Below the pieces are notes generated by a model. That model searched no databases, was not told where the DNA came from, and saw only the letters and a list, made by a program, of their open reading frames with translations. The position numbers and the translations under genes were made by a program. Shown here piece after piece: positions 37,560 to 47,328 of a DNA stretch of 48,848 bases. Every line of letters begins with the position of its first letter. Position 1 is the stretch's first letter. The DNA lies in NCBI GenBank assembly GCA_002811645.1, contig PDIP01000020.1, positions 177,949 to 226,796 on the forward strand, given 5' to 3'. Source of the DNA: Corallochytrium limacisporum. Its lineage: Eukaryota; Opisthokonta.

Positions 37560-40500
37560 ATGGAATGGCAGGAGAATCTTGACTCCATTATGCTGGAGTT
37601 GAATGCAAAGCAACAGGCCCCACGGGGTCCTCCTCAGAAACCTGACGCGACACCAACAATGAGGCGGAATACCGGGTCCGAACCACGAGAACACACTACA
37701 ACCCCACCGGGAAAGAAGGCGCCTGCGCTGAGAAGATTCAATACCCTCCGGAAGCGCATGAGCACGAAAGGTGGACACAGTCGACATGCAGCAGCAGCAG
37801 CCATTGCAGCGGCTAAAATGAAACCAGAGCTGGTAAAGAAATCTCCAACCATTAGCAAGCGCAATCAGGCACAGATGTCTCAAAAGACAACAGATTTGAG
37901 CCTCCGCATCACACATTCGACACAAGGATATGTGTTGGACCTCCATGACATCATCAACATTGAGTCGGTTTTGAACTACTACGAGACGGCCCCCTCGTGG
38001 ATGCAGAACCGAGTACCGAAAACCGACGACGACACTGTGGTTTCCGTCTATGACCGCATTCTGGGAGATATCAATCAGGATATTGCTGAAATGGACTGGG
38101 ACAAACCGAGCGTCCCAGAAGGCGACTATTATCGATCACTTCCTATGCGAGATGGTCCTGCGTCAGAAATGGGAAGCACAGGAAATTTACACGACATGAA
38201 GACAAGCAATGCATCACTGGTTTCTGGCAGTAGTGGAACGGAGGAATCTCTGTACGCGACTACCGATGAGTTAACGAGAAAGATCATGTGGGTCGAAGAC
38301 CCCGATACCGGAGAAAAGAAACGAATGTATGCTTTAAAGACTGCAGATGGAAACTTGAAAATCATCAGCGACATTGAACCCGGCATTGATCACGATAACC
38401 CATTCAATCTCAATGCCACTGATAACGGTCTTATTAGGCGCAAGAGTTCCCGGGGAAGGCCTGTCATTGCTGGTGCTCTGCGTTGCAAGAGTATGGGATC
38501 AAACATGGATCTTGACACTGTTCCTGACGAGGGCAACATGGCACCTACCGATCCGGAGGAGCAGATTGTGCTTGTGATCGAGACCTTTGACAGAGCTCAG
38601 AGAAAGAGTATTTCTTGTAAAGTGGGATGGTACGGCGAGGAATTGATCACCAAAGTACAGCAAAAGTTTGATTGCCCTGGGAATTTCCCGTATCTTGGTC
38701 TCGGATTCTACCGCCCTGATGGTGCTTTTGATCGTTGGTTGGATATGGAGACTACTCTTGGACAGCAGAGGGTGCGTGATCGAGCTACGCTGACTTTGAT
38801 GATGCGCTACTGGAGATGGCCAAAAAATCTGGGAACCAATGATCAGATTGTCGACATCATGTTTGGGCAGGCCACTCGCATGATTATTGCGGGATTGTGG
38901 CCTGTTCCTGAAAGTGTCGCAGTCCGTCTGGCTGGTTTGTATATGCAAGCTCTGTTAGGTGACCACGATCCGTCAAAGCATGGTGTCGCTCAATTGAGCC
39001 TTAACGACATTGAAGGCTGCATTCCGCATCCCCTTGTGCCGCGATACAAAGAACATTATTGGCTAAAGCGTCTGGTGGCCAACCATATGCGACACAGGCG
39101 AATGAGTGCGACTGAAGCGGCCATGAAATACCTCACCGTAGCAAGAAGCTCTTTACCCACCTGGGGTACAACGATATATCAAGTGACCTGCGGAGGTTCT
39201 GATTCCATTATTGGCGTGGGTGAGGATGGCTTGATTATCGGACATACATCCATCGAGGACAGCCGTCCTGGACACTTTCGCTTGCTAGCTTATGGCCGCA
39301 TCGAGGAAGTGCGTGCAAATGACCATGGTTTTGAGATTCAGCTGAAAAAAACTTTCTCGAATGAGCTGAAAATCCTCAAATTCGACTGTGAGCATAAGAC
39401 AACGCTCACCCTCATCGAGGAAGTGCAGGACTATTATGCTTTACATCAAGTTGAGCAGAACCCAGGCACGGTGACCGAAGATGACTTTCCGCATACATCT
39501 GGCATTGCTCCGCTGTCATCTTTTGACACGGAGAACCCTCTGGAACGAATCATCTGCGATCCCATGGTATCTCAATACGACAAATTCAAGGTGGAATATT
39601 TGGAGGAGCTTCGAGGTCGCGAACCGCATTATCCAGCTGTGATTTTGATTGACAGTGCCATCGACCGCGGGTCCGACTTCCACACGGCGAACCTCGGTGG
39701 AATTTTCTATGAGGAAGCCCAGTTTGCTCCACTACTGGCAGCGCTGCGAAAAACTTGGTCTTACGCACCGGAGGAAGGGTTTGATGGTGATCCGAACAAG
39801 CCGCAGTACATCAGAAACATGAGCTTCCAACGCATTGTCTTGCAACATAATGTGAAGACTGGTACGGCCCTTCTGTCGCCATTGGCGACCATGATCTCCA
39901 GCCGCAACCCCATTGCTGAGATCATCCTCACAAACTGTGGTTTGCAGGAGAAGGATGCAAGGGCGTTGGGAATTCTTGTGGAAGGTAGTCATCGTCTTCG
40001 CTCTCTGCATGTGAATGATAATAACATCGGTGTCAAGGGGTGCAAGGCCGTACTAGAGTCTCTGAAGGCCAATCCTAATTTGACTGCACTGAATCTGTCC
40101 AATACGGGAGCTTCCAATGCAGTGCTGGATGCATACCGTAAGATGATAAAGGCTGGGGAGACGTGCAGTCTCTCCAAACTGCTACTCAATGGCAATAAGG
40201 GAATCGGTGACTCGGGCCTAGAAGCAATTGCCTCCGTGCTGTCATCCCCAGGCTGTCGCTTGCACACCCTGGCCGTAAGCAATACTGCCATAACCGCTCA
40301 CAGCGCGAAGATCTTTCTTGATGCCATGTTGCAAGCCGGCAAGATTCGCTCTCTGGAGATGGCCAGCACAAAACTGAGCACACGTACTGCAGAGAAGCTA
40401 GCCAACGTCCTCCAAATGCAGATCGACACTACGGCCGGTTGCAGAAAGAGCAATCTTGAGCTGGCGACACTATCAGAGGAAACTATTAAGCCTAGCACTA

Positions 40501-41354
40501 TCAAGAAGATCAGTAGTTTGATGCGTGGCCGGACTGAGCCCGATCGACCTTCGCATATTGACAAGGATGCTGGTGAAGACTCCGAAATTGATGACGACCT
40601 GGAGTCCCGCAATGCAGGTGATATTCCTCTTGAAAACTTGGACATCAGCGGCACTGATATTGGCAGGAAGGGTGTGCTTATCCTGCTTAACGCACTGGCA
40701 GCAGCCAGCAGCTTGAAACGCCTTCACATTGGCAACAACGCTTTCGACAGTGCATGCTTTGAAGCCCTTGTGAATGCATTGGAGAAGAACAAGCGCATCC
40801 GTTACTTGTCCATTGCCGGTGTCACGATTGATGGGTCCAGTGCCAAACACGTTGCGGAGGCATTGCGACGCAACACCTCCTTGGATCGCCTTGACCTCAG
40901 CAATTGTGAACTGGATCCTACCACAGCTAAGATTGTCCTCTCCGGTTTGTACAAGAACTCAACCCTTGACGGTGTTATCCTCAAGAAAAACTCGCGGTTG
41001 GGCAATGGTAGTATTGGTACTGTGGCTGAATTTCTAGATCGGAACCGTAACCGGACGTTGAAGCGCTTGAATTTGGACAATTGCTCCATTTGCGACGTTG
41101 ACGCGCTCCGCATTGGTGAGGCTCTGGCTATCAATAAGAGTTTGGAAGTTCTTACCATGCGTAACAATATGATCACCAACAAGGGACTGGTAAAGATACT
41201 CGAGGGCATCATCGGCCATCCCAATCTGACGATGGTCAAGCTTGACTTTAACAAATTTAAGGGTGATCCAGTGATTCTCCAGAAATTGAACAAGATTCGT
41301 GACGTTCGTGTTGTTCTTACCCTTGATATGACTGTAGGAGAGGCCTACCACTGA
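37560..41354 (+). CDS. Talin-like FERM protein with a leucine-rich-repeat array
   Basis: A 1264-aa protein. Residues 1-110 are basic and disordered. A FERM domain follows: F1 ubiquitin-like (about 335-420, IVLVIETFDRAQ to TLMMRYW), F2 (about 425-530, IVDIMFGQATRMIIAGLWP then LAGLYMQALLGDHDPSKHG), and F3 PTB-like (about 534-635, starting LPTWGTTIYQVTCGG). The F2-F3 junction (YLTVARSSLPTWG) resembles talin (YVKLARSLKTYG). From about 750 to 1255 there is an RNI/CARMIL-type leucine-rich-repeat array with LxxLxLxxN units (IAEIILTNCGL, LRSLHVNDNNI, LTALNLSNTG, LEVLTMRNNMI), split by an acidic linker around 960-1015. No I/LWEQ actin-binding domain or CARMIL capping-protein motif is present. A role at membrane-actin contacts is inferred from the FERM part only. 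Confidence 0.85.
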   Translation: MEWQENLDSIMLELNAKQQAPRGPPQKPDATPTMRRNTGSEPREHTTTPPGKKAPALRRFNTLRKRMSTKGGHSRHAAAAAIAAAKMKPELVKKSPTISKRNQAQMSQKTTDLSLRITHSTQGYVLDLHDIINIESVLNYYETAPSWMQNRVPKTDDDTVVSVYDRILGDINQDIAEMDWDKPSVPEGDYYRSLPMRDGPASEMGSTGNLHDMKTSNASLVSGSSGTEESLYATTDELTRKIMWVEDPDTGEKKRMYALKTADGNLKIISDIEPGIDHDNPFNLNATDNGLIRRKSSRGRPVIAGALRCKSMGSNMDLDTVPDEGNMAPTDPEEQIVLVIETFDRAQRKSISCKVGWYGEELITKVQQKFDCPGNFPYLGLGFYRPDGAFDRWLDMETTLGQQRVRDRATLTLMMRYWRWPKNLGTNDQIVDIMFGQATRMIIAGLWPVPESVAVRLAGLYMQALLGDHDPSKHGVAQLSLNDIEGCIPHPLVPRYKEHYWLKRLVANHMRHRRMSATEAAMKYLTVARSSLPTWGTTIYQVTCGGSDSIIGVGEDGLIIGHTSIEDSRPGHFRLLAYGRIEEVRANDHGFEIQLKKTFSNELKILKFDCEHKTTLTLIEEVQDYYALHQVEQNPGTVTEDDFPHTSGIAPLSSFDTENPLERIICDPMVSQYDKFKVEYLEELRGREPHYPAVILIDSAIDRGSDFHTANLGGIFYEEAQFAPLLAALRKTWSYAPEEGFDGDPNKPQYIRNMSFQRIVLQHNVKTGTALLSPLATMISSRNPIAEIILTNCGLQEKDARALGILVEGSHRLRSLHVNDNNIGVKGCKAVLESLKANPNLTALNLSNTGASNAVLDAYRKMIKAGETCSLSKLLLNGNKGIGDSGLEAIASVLSSPGCRLHTLAVSNTAITAHSAKIFLDAMLQAGKIRSLEMASTKLSTRTAEKLANVLQMQIDTTAGCRKSNLELATLSEETIKPSTIKKISSLMRGRTEPDRPSHIDKDAGEDSEIDDDLESRNAGDIPLENLDISGTDIGRKGVLILLNALAAASSLKRLHIGNNAFDSACFEALVNALEKNKRIRYLSIAGVTIDGSSAKHVAEALRRNTSLDRLDLSNCELDPTTAKIVLSGLYKNSTLDGVILKKNSRLGNGSIGTVAEFLDRNRNRTLKRLNLDNCSICDVDALRIGEALAINKSLEVLTMRNNMITNKGLVKILEGIIGHPNLTMVKLDFNKFKGDPVILQKLNKIRDVRVVLTLDMTVGEAYH

Positions 41355-41620
41355 TAATCTGAGGAACATCACGTGCGTCACTGACACTAAAACCAGCACA
41401 AATTACAAGCAGACGCGGCAGAGTTGGACACCCTGAGTATCTATCCCTTTTTTGATGATCTTGGCTGAAAAATATATTAAAGACCAATACCATAGGCAGC
41501 CACTCGCCTGCCAGTTTTGAGTGATTTTGGGAACCAATTGGCTTATGCGCCAAAAACTCACTACCAGGAACCTTAGTCCCCGGCCCCTTTCTCTGGATGT
41601 CCGTTTGTCGTGGCTCTGGT

Positions 41621-41643
41621 CCCCCCCCCCCGGGGGGCCCGGG
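41621..41643. repeat. C11-G6-CCC-GGG element, second copy
   Basis: Eleven C, six G, CCC, GGG, then TGGCCC. The order of blocks matches 620-649, but the flanks differ, so only the homopolymer core is shared. It lies in non-coding DNA 267 bp after the FERM-LRR gene. Run length may be affected by sequencing error. Confidence 0.75.
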
Positions 41644-41850
41644 TGGCCCACTCGCCGCTGCCCCCGACAGAAAAGGCGGACGCTGATTGGTCCAAAAGAA
41701 ACAGCTATTGCCAGGAAAACTCGAGTGGGGGGGTCTGCAGAATGCTGTCCCTACAAACTGGAGGTGGCTAGCAACGAGCCGCCTAGGCGTTGTTGAGGAC
41801 GGTGATGAAACTGTTGGGCTGGGCATTGCGCCGACCTTCCTTGTGTTGGT

Positions 41851-41922
41851 ACCGTGTATAACACGGTTGCAAAGGCTCTGTATGGGTCCAGAGCCATTCT
41901 GTGAGTCAGTGACACACAGAGT
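41851..41922. other. Three consecutive stem-loops with an AP-1 consensus
   Basis: ACCGTG-tataa-CACGGT (41851-41867, 6 bp perfect), GGCTCTG with CAGAGCC (41874-41895, 7 bp perfect, 8-nt loop) and ATTCTGTG with CACAGAGT (41896-41922, 8 bp with one G-T pair) follow with only 0-6 nt between them. The third contains TGAGTCA (41902-41908), the AP-1/bZIP consensus. This could be a structured RNA, a 3'-processing element, or dyad binding sites. Confidence 0.35.
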
Positions 41923-42182
41923 CAAGGAGTGTGATGTGTACGGTATCTGAGTTCTTCGCAGAATTAGAATGAACGGTGGTGTACTAAACTAAGAATGCTT
42001 CGTTCTCACTCGCTGAGCACTAAGGGTATTCGAAACTGAACAGGATCTCGACATGTCGGTCAGTATCAAGCAGTGGCATGAATTAATAGGTGTACATGAG
42101 CGTGTACCGAGAACGCTATCGCCAGAAGTACAAGGAAGCTGTATTGAAGAATAGCAAGAGCAAGTCAGCAAATACATAGATC

Positions 42183-43373
42183 ATGAAGTTTGAATATAAT
42201 ATACTATTCCTGCTTGCTGGAGCAATGGCACAGACCTGCTATGAGCAGAGTACTGTGCAACTGAAGGCTATATATCGGGACCTGCATTCGGGGTATGAGA
42301 ACAATACCAACCGTAACAACAGCAAAAGACATCCCGACTGCGAGGATATAATCTGCACCGAGACTGGGCTTGTTGAAAATACTTTGTCAGCGGACGGTAC
42401 ACCAACTCCGTCAGCATTGCCCGGTGCGTGCAGCCTAATCAAGAGCGCAGACTCCTGGCATGGATGGTACCACGATGTGAGCATTGACGACCACGGCACA
42501 TTGGGTAATGTGCGGGTGGAAGGTTTTGTTCCATTAGAGCTTCAGGCCGATGGACGCACATACATTTACAACAGCGCCCCTCTCGGTGACCGTGGTGGGT
42601 TTTGGCCACTCGACAACCGCGGAATTGACGATCACCAAAGTGAATATGATCATAATTATTGTTTTACAACACACATTCGAACCACTTTTACTTACCGTGG
42701 AGACGAAGTGTTCCAATTCCATGGTGATGATGATGTATGGGTCTACGTCAACAATGGACTGGTGGTTGACATCGGAGGTGTCCATCGTGCCATTTGCAAG
42801 TACATATGCATGAGCTACGACAATGTCTGTACTGGTCCAGCTGATTGTAACAAGGTTGACCGCAGTGGAAACAACTTTGTTGATACTCTAATCAGGAGCC
42901 TGGTAGTCGGAGAGACATACAACTTCGATATGTTCCACGCCGAACGTCACACAACGCAATCCAACTTCTATCTATCTACTACTCTGGCCTTGCAGGGTGA
43001 AGTTATTGACTCGGCGGAATTAGCGTTCGTTGACACTCCCGACACAGCGTTCGCTGCTAGCGTAGCAAATGGGAACAACTTTGAACTGCCTGTCGAGCTC
43101 TCCTACATTCCTGATGTGGATGTGACCGTGACATGCTTCGCTACTGATACTGACGACATCACTGGCACTCGGAGAGATGCGCAGTTCTCCCAAGGCCAGG
43201 TTACGTTCACTGCCTGCACCACCTGTGATTCCGGCTGTGGCCTCAACTACGAGAAGCGCAAGACAGTATCAATGGCTGCCAACACTCCCGGCAACTACTA
43301 CGTTTGGTGCGAGGCCTCTGGCGGTGTGTTCACCGGTGCCAGCACAACCGGGTCGCAGGTGCAGATCACATAA
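42183..43373 (+). CDS. Secreted fibro-slime / PA14-like domain protein
   Basis: A 396-aa secreted protein. A signal peptide covers about residues 1-16 (hydrophobic ILFLLAGAMA, then QTC). A fibro-slime domain, a PA14-related carbohydrate- or ligand-binding fold, spans about 25-275. Hallmarks are LKAIYRDLH at the start, FTTHIRTTFTYRGDEVFQF, GDDDVWVYVNNGLVVDIGGVH, and YNFDMFHAERHTTQSNF. Cysteines are frequent, as in secreted proteins. A ~120-residue C-terminal module looks like a beta-sandwich with a CTTCDSGCG cysteine cluster and is not recognised. Related domains occur in Dictyostelium PsiA-type signals and in bacterial surface proteins. There is no GPI signal or membrane anchor, so release or wall attachment is likely. 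The GDDDVW strand carries the acidic residues that bind calcium in PA14 lectins. Confidence 0.85.
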   Translation: MKFEYNILFLLAGAMAQTCYEQSTVQLKAIYRDLHSGYENNTNRNNSKRHPDCEDIICTETGLVENTLSADGTPTPSALPGACSLIKSADSWHGWYHDVSIDDHGTLGNVRVEGFVPLELQADGRTYIYNSAPLGDRGGFWPLDNRGIDDHQSEYDHNYCFTTHIRTTFTYRGDEVFQFHGDDDVWVYVNNGLVVDIGGVHRAICKYICMSYDNVCTGPADCNKVDRSGNNFVDTLIRSLVVGETYNFDMFHAERHTTQSNFYLSTTLALQGEVIDSAELAFVDTPDTAFAASVANGNNFELPVELSYIPDVDVTVTCFATDTDDITGTRRDAQFSQGQVTFTACTTCDSGCGLNYEKRKTVSMAANTPGNYYVWCEASGGVFTGASTTGSQVQIT

Positions 43374-43506
43374 CGAGTCTAAGGATGTTCATTCCAAAGT
43401 TATACAAGTACTGAACCTTAAGTTCTTCACAGATGGACCGCTACGAATGCGAAACAAAATATGTAACAATTCATTAAAGAAGACCCAATGTCTCCAAAAT
43501 ATGGAG

Positions 43507-46500
43507 TCAAGCAGTCCAACGTAAGTTGTCTAGGTTATCCAAGTCCGTACCAGTATGCATCGATTTCCTCGCCACGTCTCTAAGTTTCTCAAACTCTCGA
43601 GGACCAAGTGTCTCTGACATGCGCCGAAAGAGGCCTGATTGTCGCTCGATAAGTGCCAATGGTGTGTCGAACTCAGCAATCTCGCCGTGTACCATCACGG
43701 CAATGCGGTCGCAGTCCACCACAGTATGCAAGCGGTGTGCAATTTGGATAACAGTAGAGTCCGCAAAGTATGTGCGTAAGGCGGTGGAGATTAGCTGCTC
43801 TGTTGTGGGATCGACGTGGCTCGTGACCTCATCCATGACAATCACAGAAGGTTGGTGCAACATCGCTCTAGCCAAGCACACTAGCTGTTTTTGGCCAGCG
43901 CTGATATTTCGTCCGTTCTCTTCCACTTTCGTGTCAAGGCTAAACCCATTAGCGTCCATAACTCCAACGTCCTCAAGTCGGCGCACCAGTGCCAGATCAT
44001 CAAACTCATCAAAAGGATCGAGATTCTTCCGCACAGTGCCACTAAAGAAAAGGGCATCCTGTGTGATTACCGCAATGCAAGATCGCAGCTGTGTTAGGGG
44101 TATGCTGTTGATGTTCACCCCATCAAGAAGAACGCAGCCATAGTCCACTTGAGCCAGTCGACTCAGCACTGCCATCAAGGAGCTCTTGCCTGCGCCCGTA
44201 CGGCCAACAATTCCAATGTTCTCGCCCGGTCTGATATGCAGATTGATGTCTTTGAGGACATGAGGCAGTGACTCTTCGTAGCGCATCCAGACATGGTCCA
44301 GAACGAGCTCGCCTTGCTTGGGCCACTTCTCCTTCCGTAATCTATCCAGCAATTTAGTGTCATATTCATCAATGTTTCGATCTTCTCTAGGGGCGGAATT
44401 GATGAACTTCAGTACTCTCATTCTAGCCTGATTCATGACTTCAAGCTCAAGTCTGGTAGTAATGAGCAAATTCACAACCAAAGAACTGAAACATGCGTTG
44501 GCAAGAAAGAATCCACTCCGTGAGGCATTGACATCACCTTTCAAGCCCACAACCACCAACGTCACACCAAAGTAATACAAGATGCCTATAAAGCGTCCTC
44601 GTTCTACCAACTTGCTTTGCACATTCATCAGTTTGCAGTCTACGTCAATGTGTGCATCAAGATAATGCTTGAATTGGCTCATCATGTAGTCACCTACGGC
44701 ACATGCCCTGATTGAAATCAAACCAGTCCATGTCTCACTGAACACGTTCGTGAACGGTACTGCGGTCTTCGTTTTCGCGAGGGTGAGCCTGCCAATAGTG
44801 CTACCATATCTACGGCCCACAAGCACCATTAGGCCAAGTACAGGGACCACCACAAGAACAAACCAGAAACTAACAATTAGCATTAGGACAGTGAGCAGAA
44901 CAATGAAGCTTGCAGCCATGTAAAACATGTCGAAGTTCATCATCAAATCTTTTTCCAGCTTCTGAAGACTGCCCACAAACAGGCTAAGAGTCCAGTTAGG
45001 AGTTACTTCACAGATGTATGATGCAGGGGCAGCAAACACAGCGGTCAGTAACTGTGTGAACAGTCTTTGGTTGCTGCTTACCATCCACTTTGAGTACAGC
45101 TTAAACCGTACCACAACAGCTGAGGTTTCGACGACAATGAAGGCACTATAGACGGCAAGAAACAAGTATTCTTCATCTCTAGTGATAGTGTCTGTACGCT
45201 CAGACCACAGAGCTAACGTAACCATAGATGCCTCAATGCCAGCCATTTCGAAGAGGACCCAGAAAGCAAGCCAGATAGCATGGACAGTGGATCCTAAGGC
45301 TGCCTTCACGAAACTCCACTCGCCCATTTTGCGGGTCCCGCCACCCTTCTCTTCATCCAGGAAAAGTGAGTCCTCACCAACTTCTTCTTGAATATCGTCC
45401 TCGACCGGACCCTTTTCATAGGCTTCAATCGCTGCCAATATTGACTCGTCAGCTCCATCATCCATTACCTTGTCAAGGGAACCGTCCCGATTCAGAACAA
45501 TTACCTGGTCTGCAGCACTGATGAGGGAAGGGTGATTTGTAGCACAAACTACAGTTTTGTGCTTGAGGAGTGCTGTAAAGATTACGTGAATTACGTGATT
45601 TGCAACGTGTGGGTCTAGAGCGCTAATGGGGCAGTCAAATATGTAGACGCTGTGATTCTCATTGTAGATACAACGAGCAAGCGCGATTCGTTGCTTTTGG
45701 CCGCCGCTAAGAGTTGTCGGCGATACAAACGTTAAATCACCATTCTCTTGATCTTCAAAGTCGGATAGAAGGCCGCAGGCAGCGACCACATCATTATATC
45801 GAACTAGCTTGAACGGGCGCCCCATAACGATGTTGTCTCTGATGGTTGCTCTGAGAATAAACGGATGCTGTGAAGCATAGCCAATTGACCCCGGACTAGT
45901 CACTTCACTTGCCCGGTACACATTCTGCGTGAAGATCTCATCCATGAGCCCCATCAAGAGAGTGGTTTTGCCCGCAGCTGCTGGACCAACGATTACGGTC
46001 ATTTCTCTCTTTCTTATGTCAAATGTGAGCTCTCTGACGAGGCCACGTTGGCAACTTGAATTGCTGCCAATGGAGGCCTCATCGCTGACCAAAGGATTCC
46101 AGCACACATTCGCATTTTCAAGGCGGAACATAACATTCACCCCACTGCCATCGCCTTCCAGTACATTTTTAAGACGATGAACTGACTTTGGCCGATTCAA
46201 AAATTCTGTAATCTGGCGGAAGGCTGAGAATCCATCAGCAACAGTTTTCACATTCAACGGCAGATAGAAGATCCTACCGTGCAAAATACCAAGCAAGATC
46301 CAGTACGTCCAGGTTATGGCAGGCTCTAATGGCTTGCTAATGATAAAAACGTAGAACGCTGCCACTGCCAAGGAGATCCAGTCCACCGAGTTGTTAGAAG
46401 ATGCAATGAGCAAACCAGATTGGAAATATGACTTTCTCATGCTCTTGACTTCGTTGACACGAAACTTTTGCAACTTCTCCTTAAATTTGTTCTCCCAAGC

Positions 46501-47328
46501 ATTTGCTTTGATGACACCCATTCCATGGAGTGCCTCACTGAGAAAGGTATTTCGCTTGCGCTGCATTTCACTTCTGCGAGATTGTTCTGTTTCCAGACGC
46601 CGTCCCAAGATATTAGCGGCTGACATACTGATCATTACGACAACAAGCGCACCCACAGCCGCATAGTTGACGAAGTAAATGAGTTCAATGATTATGGCAA
46701 GAGCTTCAAGTGGCTGCAACAGTAATCCAACACATCCATTCCAAAAGTTAGTCAAATTTTCCGTTGATGACGACACGAGACCTGTAACTTCACCACTGGA
46801 AGTACTTTCGCCGGCAACAGACACATCCAACAGTTGGTGAAAGATCATTGAGTTCATCACATGTCGACTCTTGACACCTGCCTGCAGGCTCAACTTCAGC
46901 GACCTACCAGATGCATAGTTAGATGCCGTAGCTAGTGTGAGAAGAATGATGCAAAGCAAATACCCTTCGTAAGTTGGGCGAGAATCATCTTCTAACCAGA
47001 GGAGGATGAGATAAATCGTGATTGGGGTTGCAAGAGTGCTAAAGATCTGCACGCTGTACCATAATGTAGATACGAGAATCTGCCGCTTGAGCAGCACTAA
47101 CAGGCCCAACAACAACTCCTTAGCAGCAATGCCGCCAGCTAAATTGCCATCCTTCTTTGGCCCCAGCTCCAGGTCGCCACCTTGACCTAGTTCCCCATTC
47201 TGTCTCCTAGCGATTAGCCGCCACAGCGCACACCGTGCCGCTTCTATATCATCTGCATTTATGATTCCATGTCGGTGTGACTTGTCTTTTCCCTTGGAGG
47301 GTGAACTAGCTCGTAAGTTCCCGGACAT
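43507..47328 (-). CDS. ABC transporter, subfamily C (MRP-like, short form)
   Basis: A 1273-aa full ABC exporter with the order TMD1-NBD1-TMD2-NBD2 and no extra N-terminal TMD0, as in MRP4 or CFTR-like short ABCCs. NBD1: Walker A GPAAAGKTTL near 450, signature LSGGQKQRIALAR near 540, Walker B YIFDCPISALDP near 565, where the position after the Asp (normally catalytic Glu, often Asp in ABCC) is Cys. NBD2: Walker A GRTGAGKSSL near 1046, signature ISAGQKQLVCLARA near 1145, Walker B VIVMDEVTSHVDP near 1165, H-loop IAHRLHTV. Only site 2 therefore looks able to hydrolyse ATP, the usual ABCC asymmetry. The substrate cannot be told; the family exports organic anions and conjugates. The frame extends two GTG codons further, but the ATG at 47328 is preferred. 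It is convergent with the fibro-slime gene, 133 bp away. Confidence 0.93.
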   Translation of the reverse strand: MSGNLRASSPSKGKDKSHRHGIINADDIEAARCALWRLIARRQNGELGQGGDLELGPKKDGNLAGGIAAKELLLGLLVLLKRQILVSTLWYSVQIFSTLATPITIYLILLWLEDDSRPTYEGYLLCIILLTLATASNYASGRSLKLSLQAGVKSRHVMNSMIFHQLLDVSVAGESTSSGEVTGLVSSSTENLTNFWNGCVGLLLQPLEALAIIIELIYFVNYAAVGALVVVMISMSAANILGRRLETEQSRRSEMQRKRNTFLSEALHGMGVIKANAWENKFKEKLQKFRVNEVKSMRKSYFQSGLLIASSNNSVDWISLAVAAFYVFIISKPLEPAITWTYWILLGILHGRIFYLPLNVKTVADGFSAFRQITEFLNRPKSVHRLKNVLEGDGSGVNVMFRLENANVCWNPLVSDEASIGSNSSCQRGLVRELTFDIRKREMTVIVGPAAAGKTTLLMGLMDEIFTQNVYRASEVTSPGSIGYASQHPFILRATIRDNIVMGRPFKLVRYNDVVAACGLLSDFEDQENGDLTFVSPTTLSGGQKQRIALARCIYNENHSVYIFDCPISALDPHVANHVIHVIFTALLKHKTVVCATNHPSLISAADQVIVLNRDGSLDKVMDDGADESILAAIEAYEKGPVEDDIQEEVGEDSLFLDEEKGGGTRKMGEWSFVKAALGSTVHAIWLAFWVLFEMAGIEASMVTLALWSERTDTITRDEEYLFLAVYSAFIVVETSAVVVRFKLYSKWMVSSNQRLFTQLLTAVFAAPASYICEVTPNWTLSLFVGSLQKLEKDLMMNFDMFYMAASFIVLLTVLMLIVSFWFVLVVVPVLGLMVLVGRRYGSTIGRLTLAKTKTAVPFTNVFSETWTGLISIRACAVGDYMMSQFKHYLDAHIDVDCKLMNVQSKLVERGRFIGILYYFGVTLVVVGLKGDVNASRSGFFLANACFSSLVVNLLITTRLELEVMNQARMRVLKFINSAPREDRNIDEYDTKLLDRLRKEKWPKQGELVLDHVWMRYEESLPHVLKDINLHIRPGENIGIVGRTGAGKSSLMAVLSRLAQVDYGCVLLDGVNINSIPLTQLRSCIAVITQDALFFSGTVRKNLDPFDEFDDLALVRRLEDVGVMDANGFSLDTKVEENGRNISAGQKQLVCLARAMLHQPSVIVMDEVTSHVDPTTEQLISTALRTYFADSTVIQIAHRLHTVVDCDRIAVMVHGEIAEFDTPLALIERQSGLFRRMSETLGPREFEKLRDVARKSMHTGTDLDNLDNLRWTA

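Larger units (their letters stand above)
41355..42182. other. Gap between FERM-LRR and fibro-slime genes
   Basis: No gene is supported. An ATTAAA at 41476-41481, about 120 bp past the FERM-LRR stop, is a possible polyadenylation signal. The C/G run element (41621-41643) and a chain of three hairpins (41851-41922) follow. The final ~150 bp is the promoter and leader of the secreted protein gene. Confidence 0.5.
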
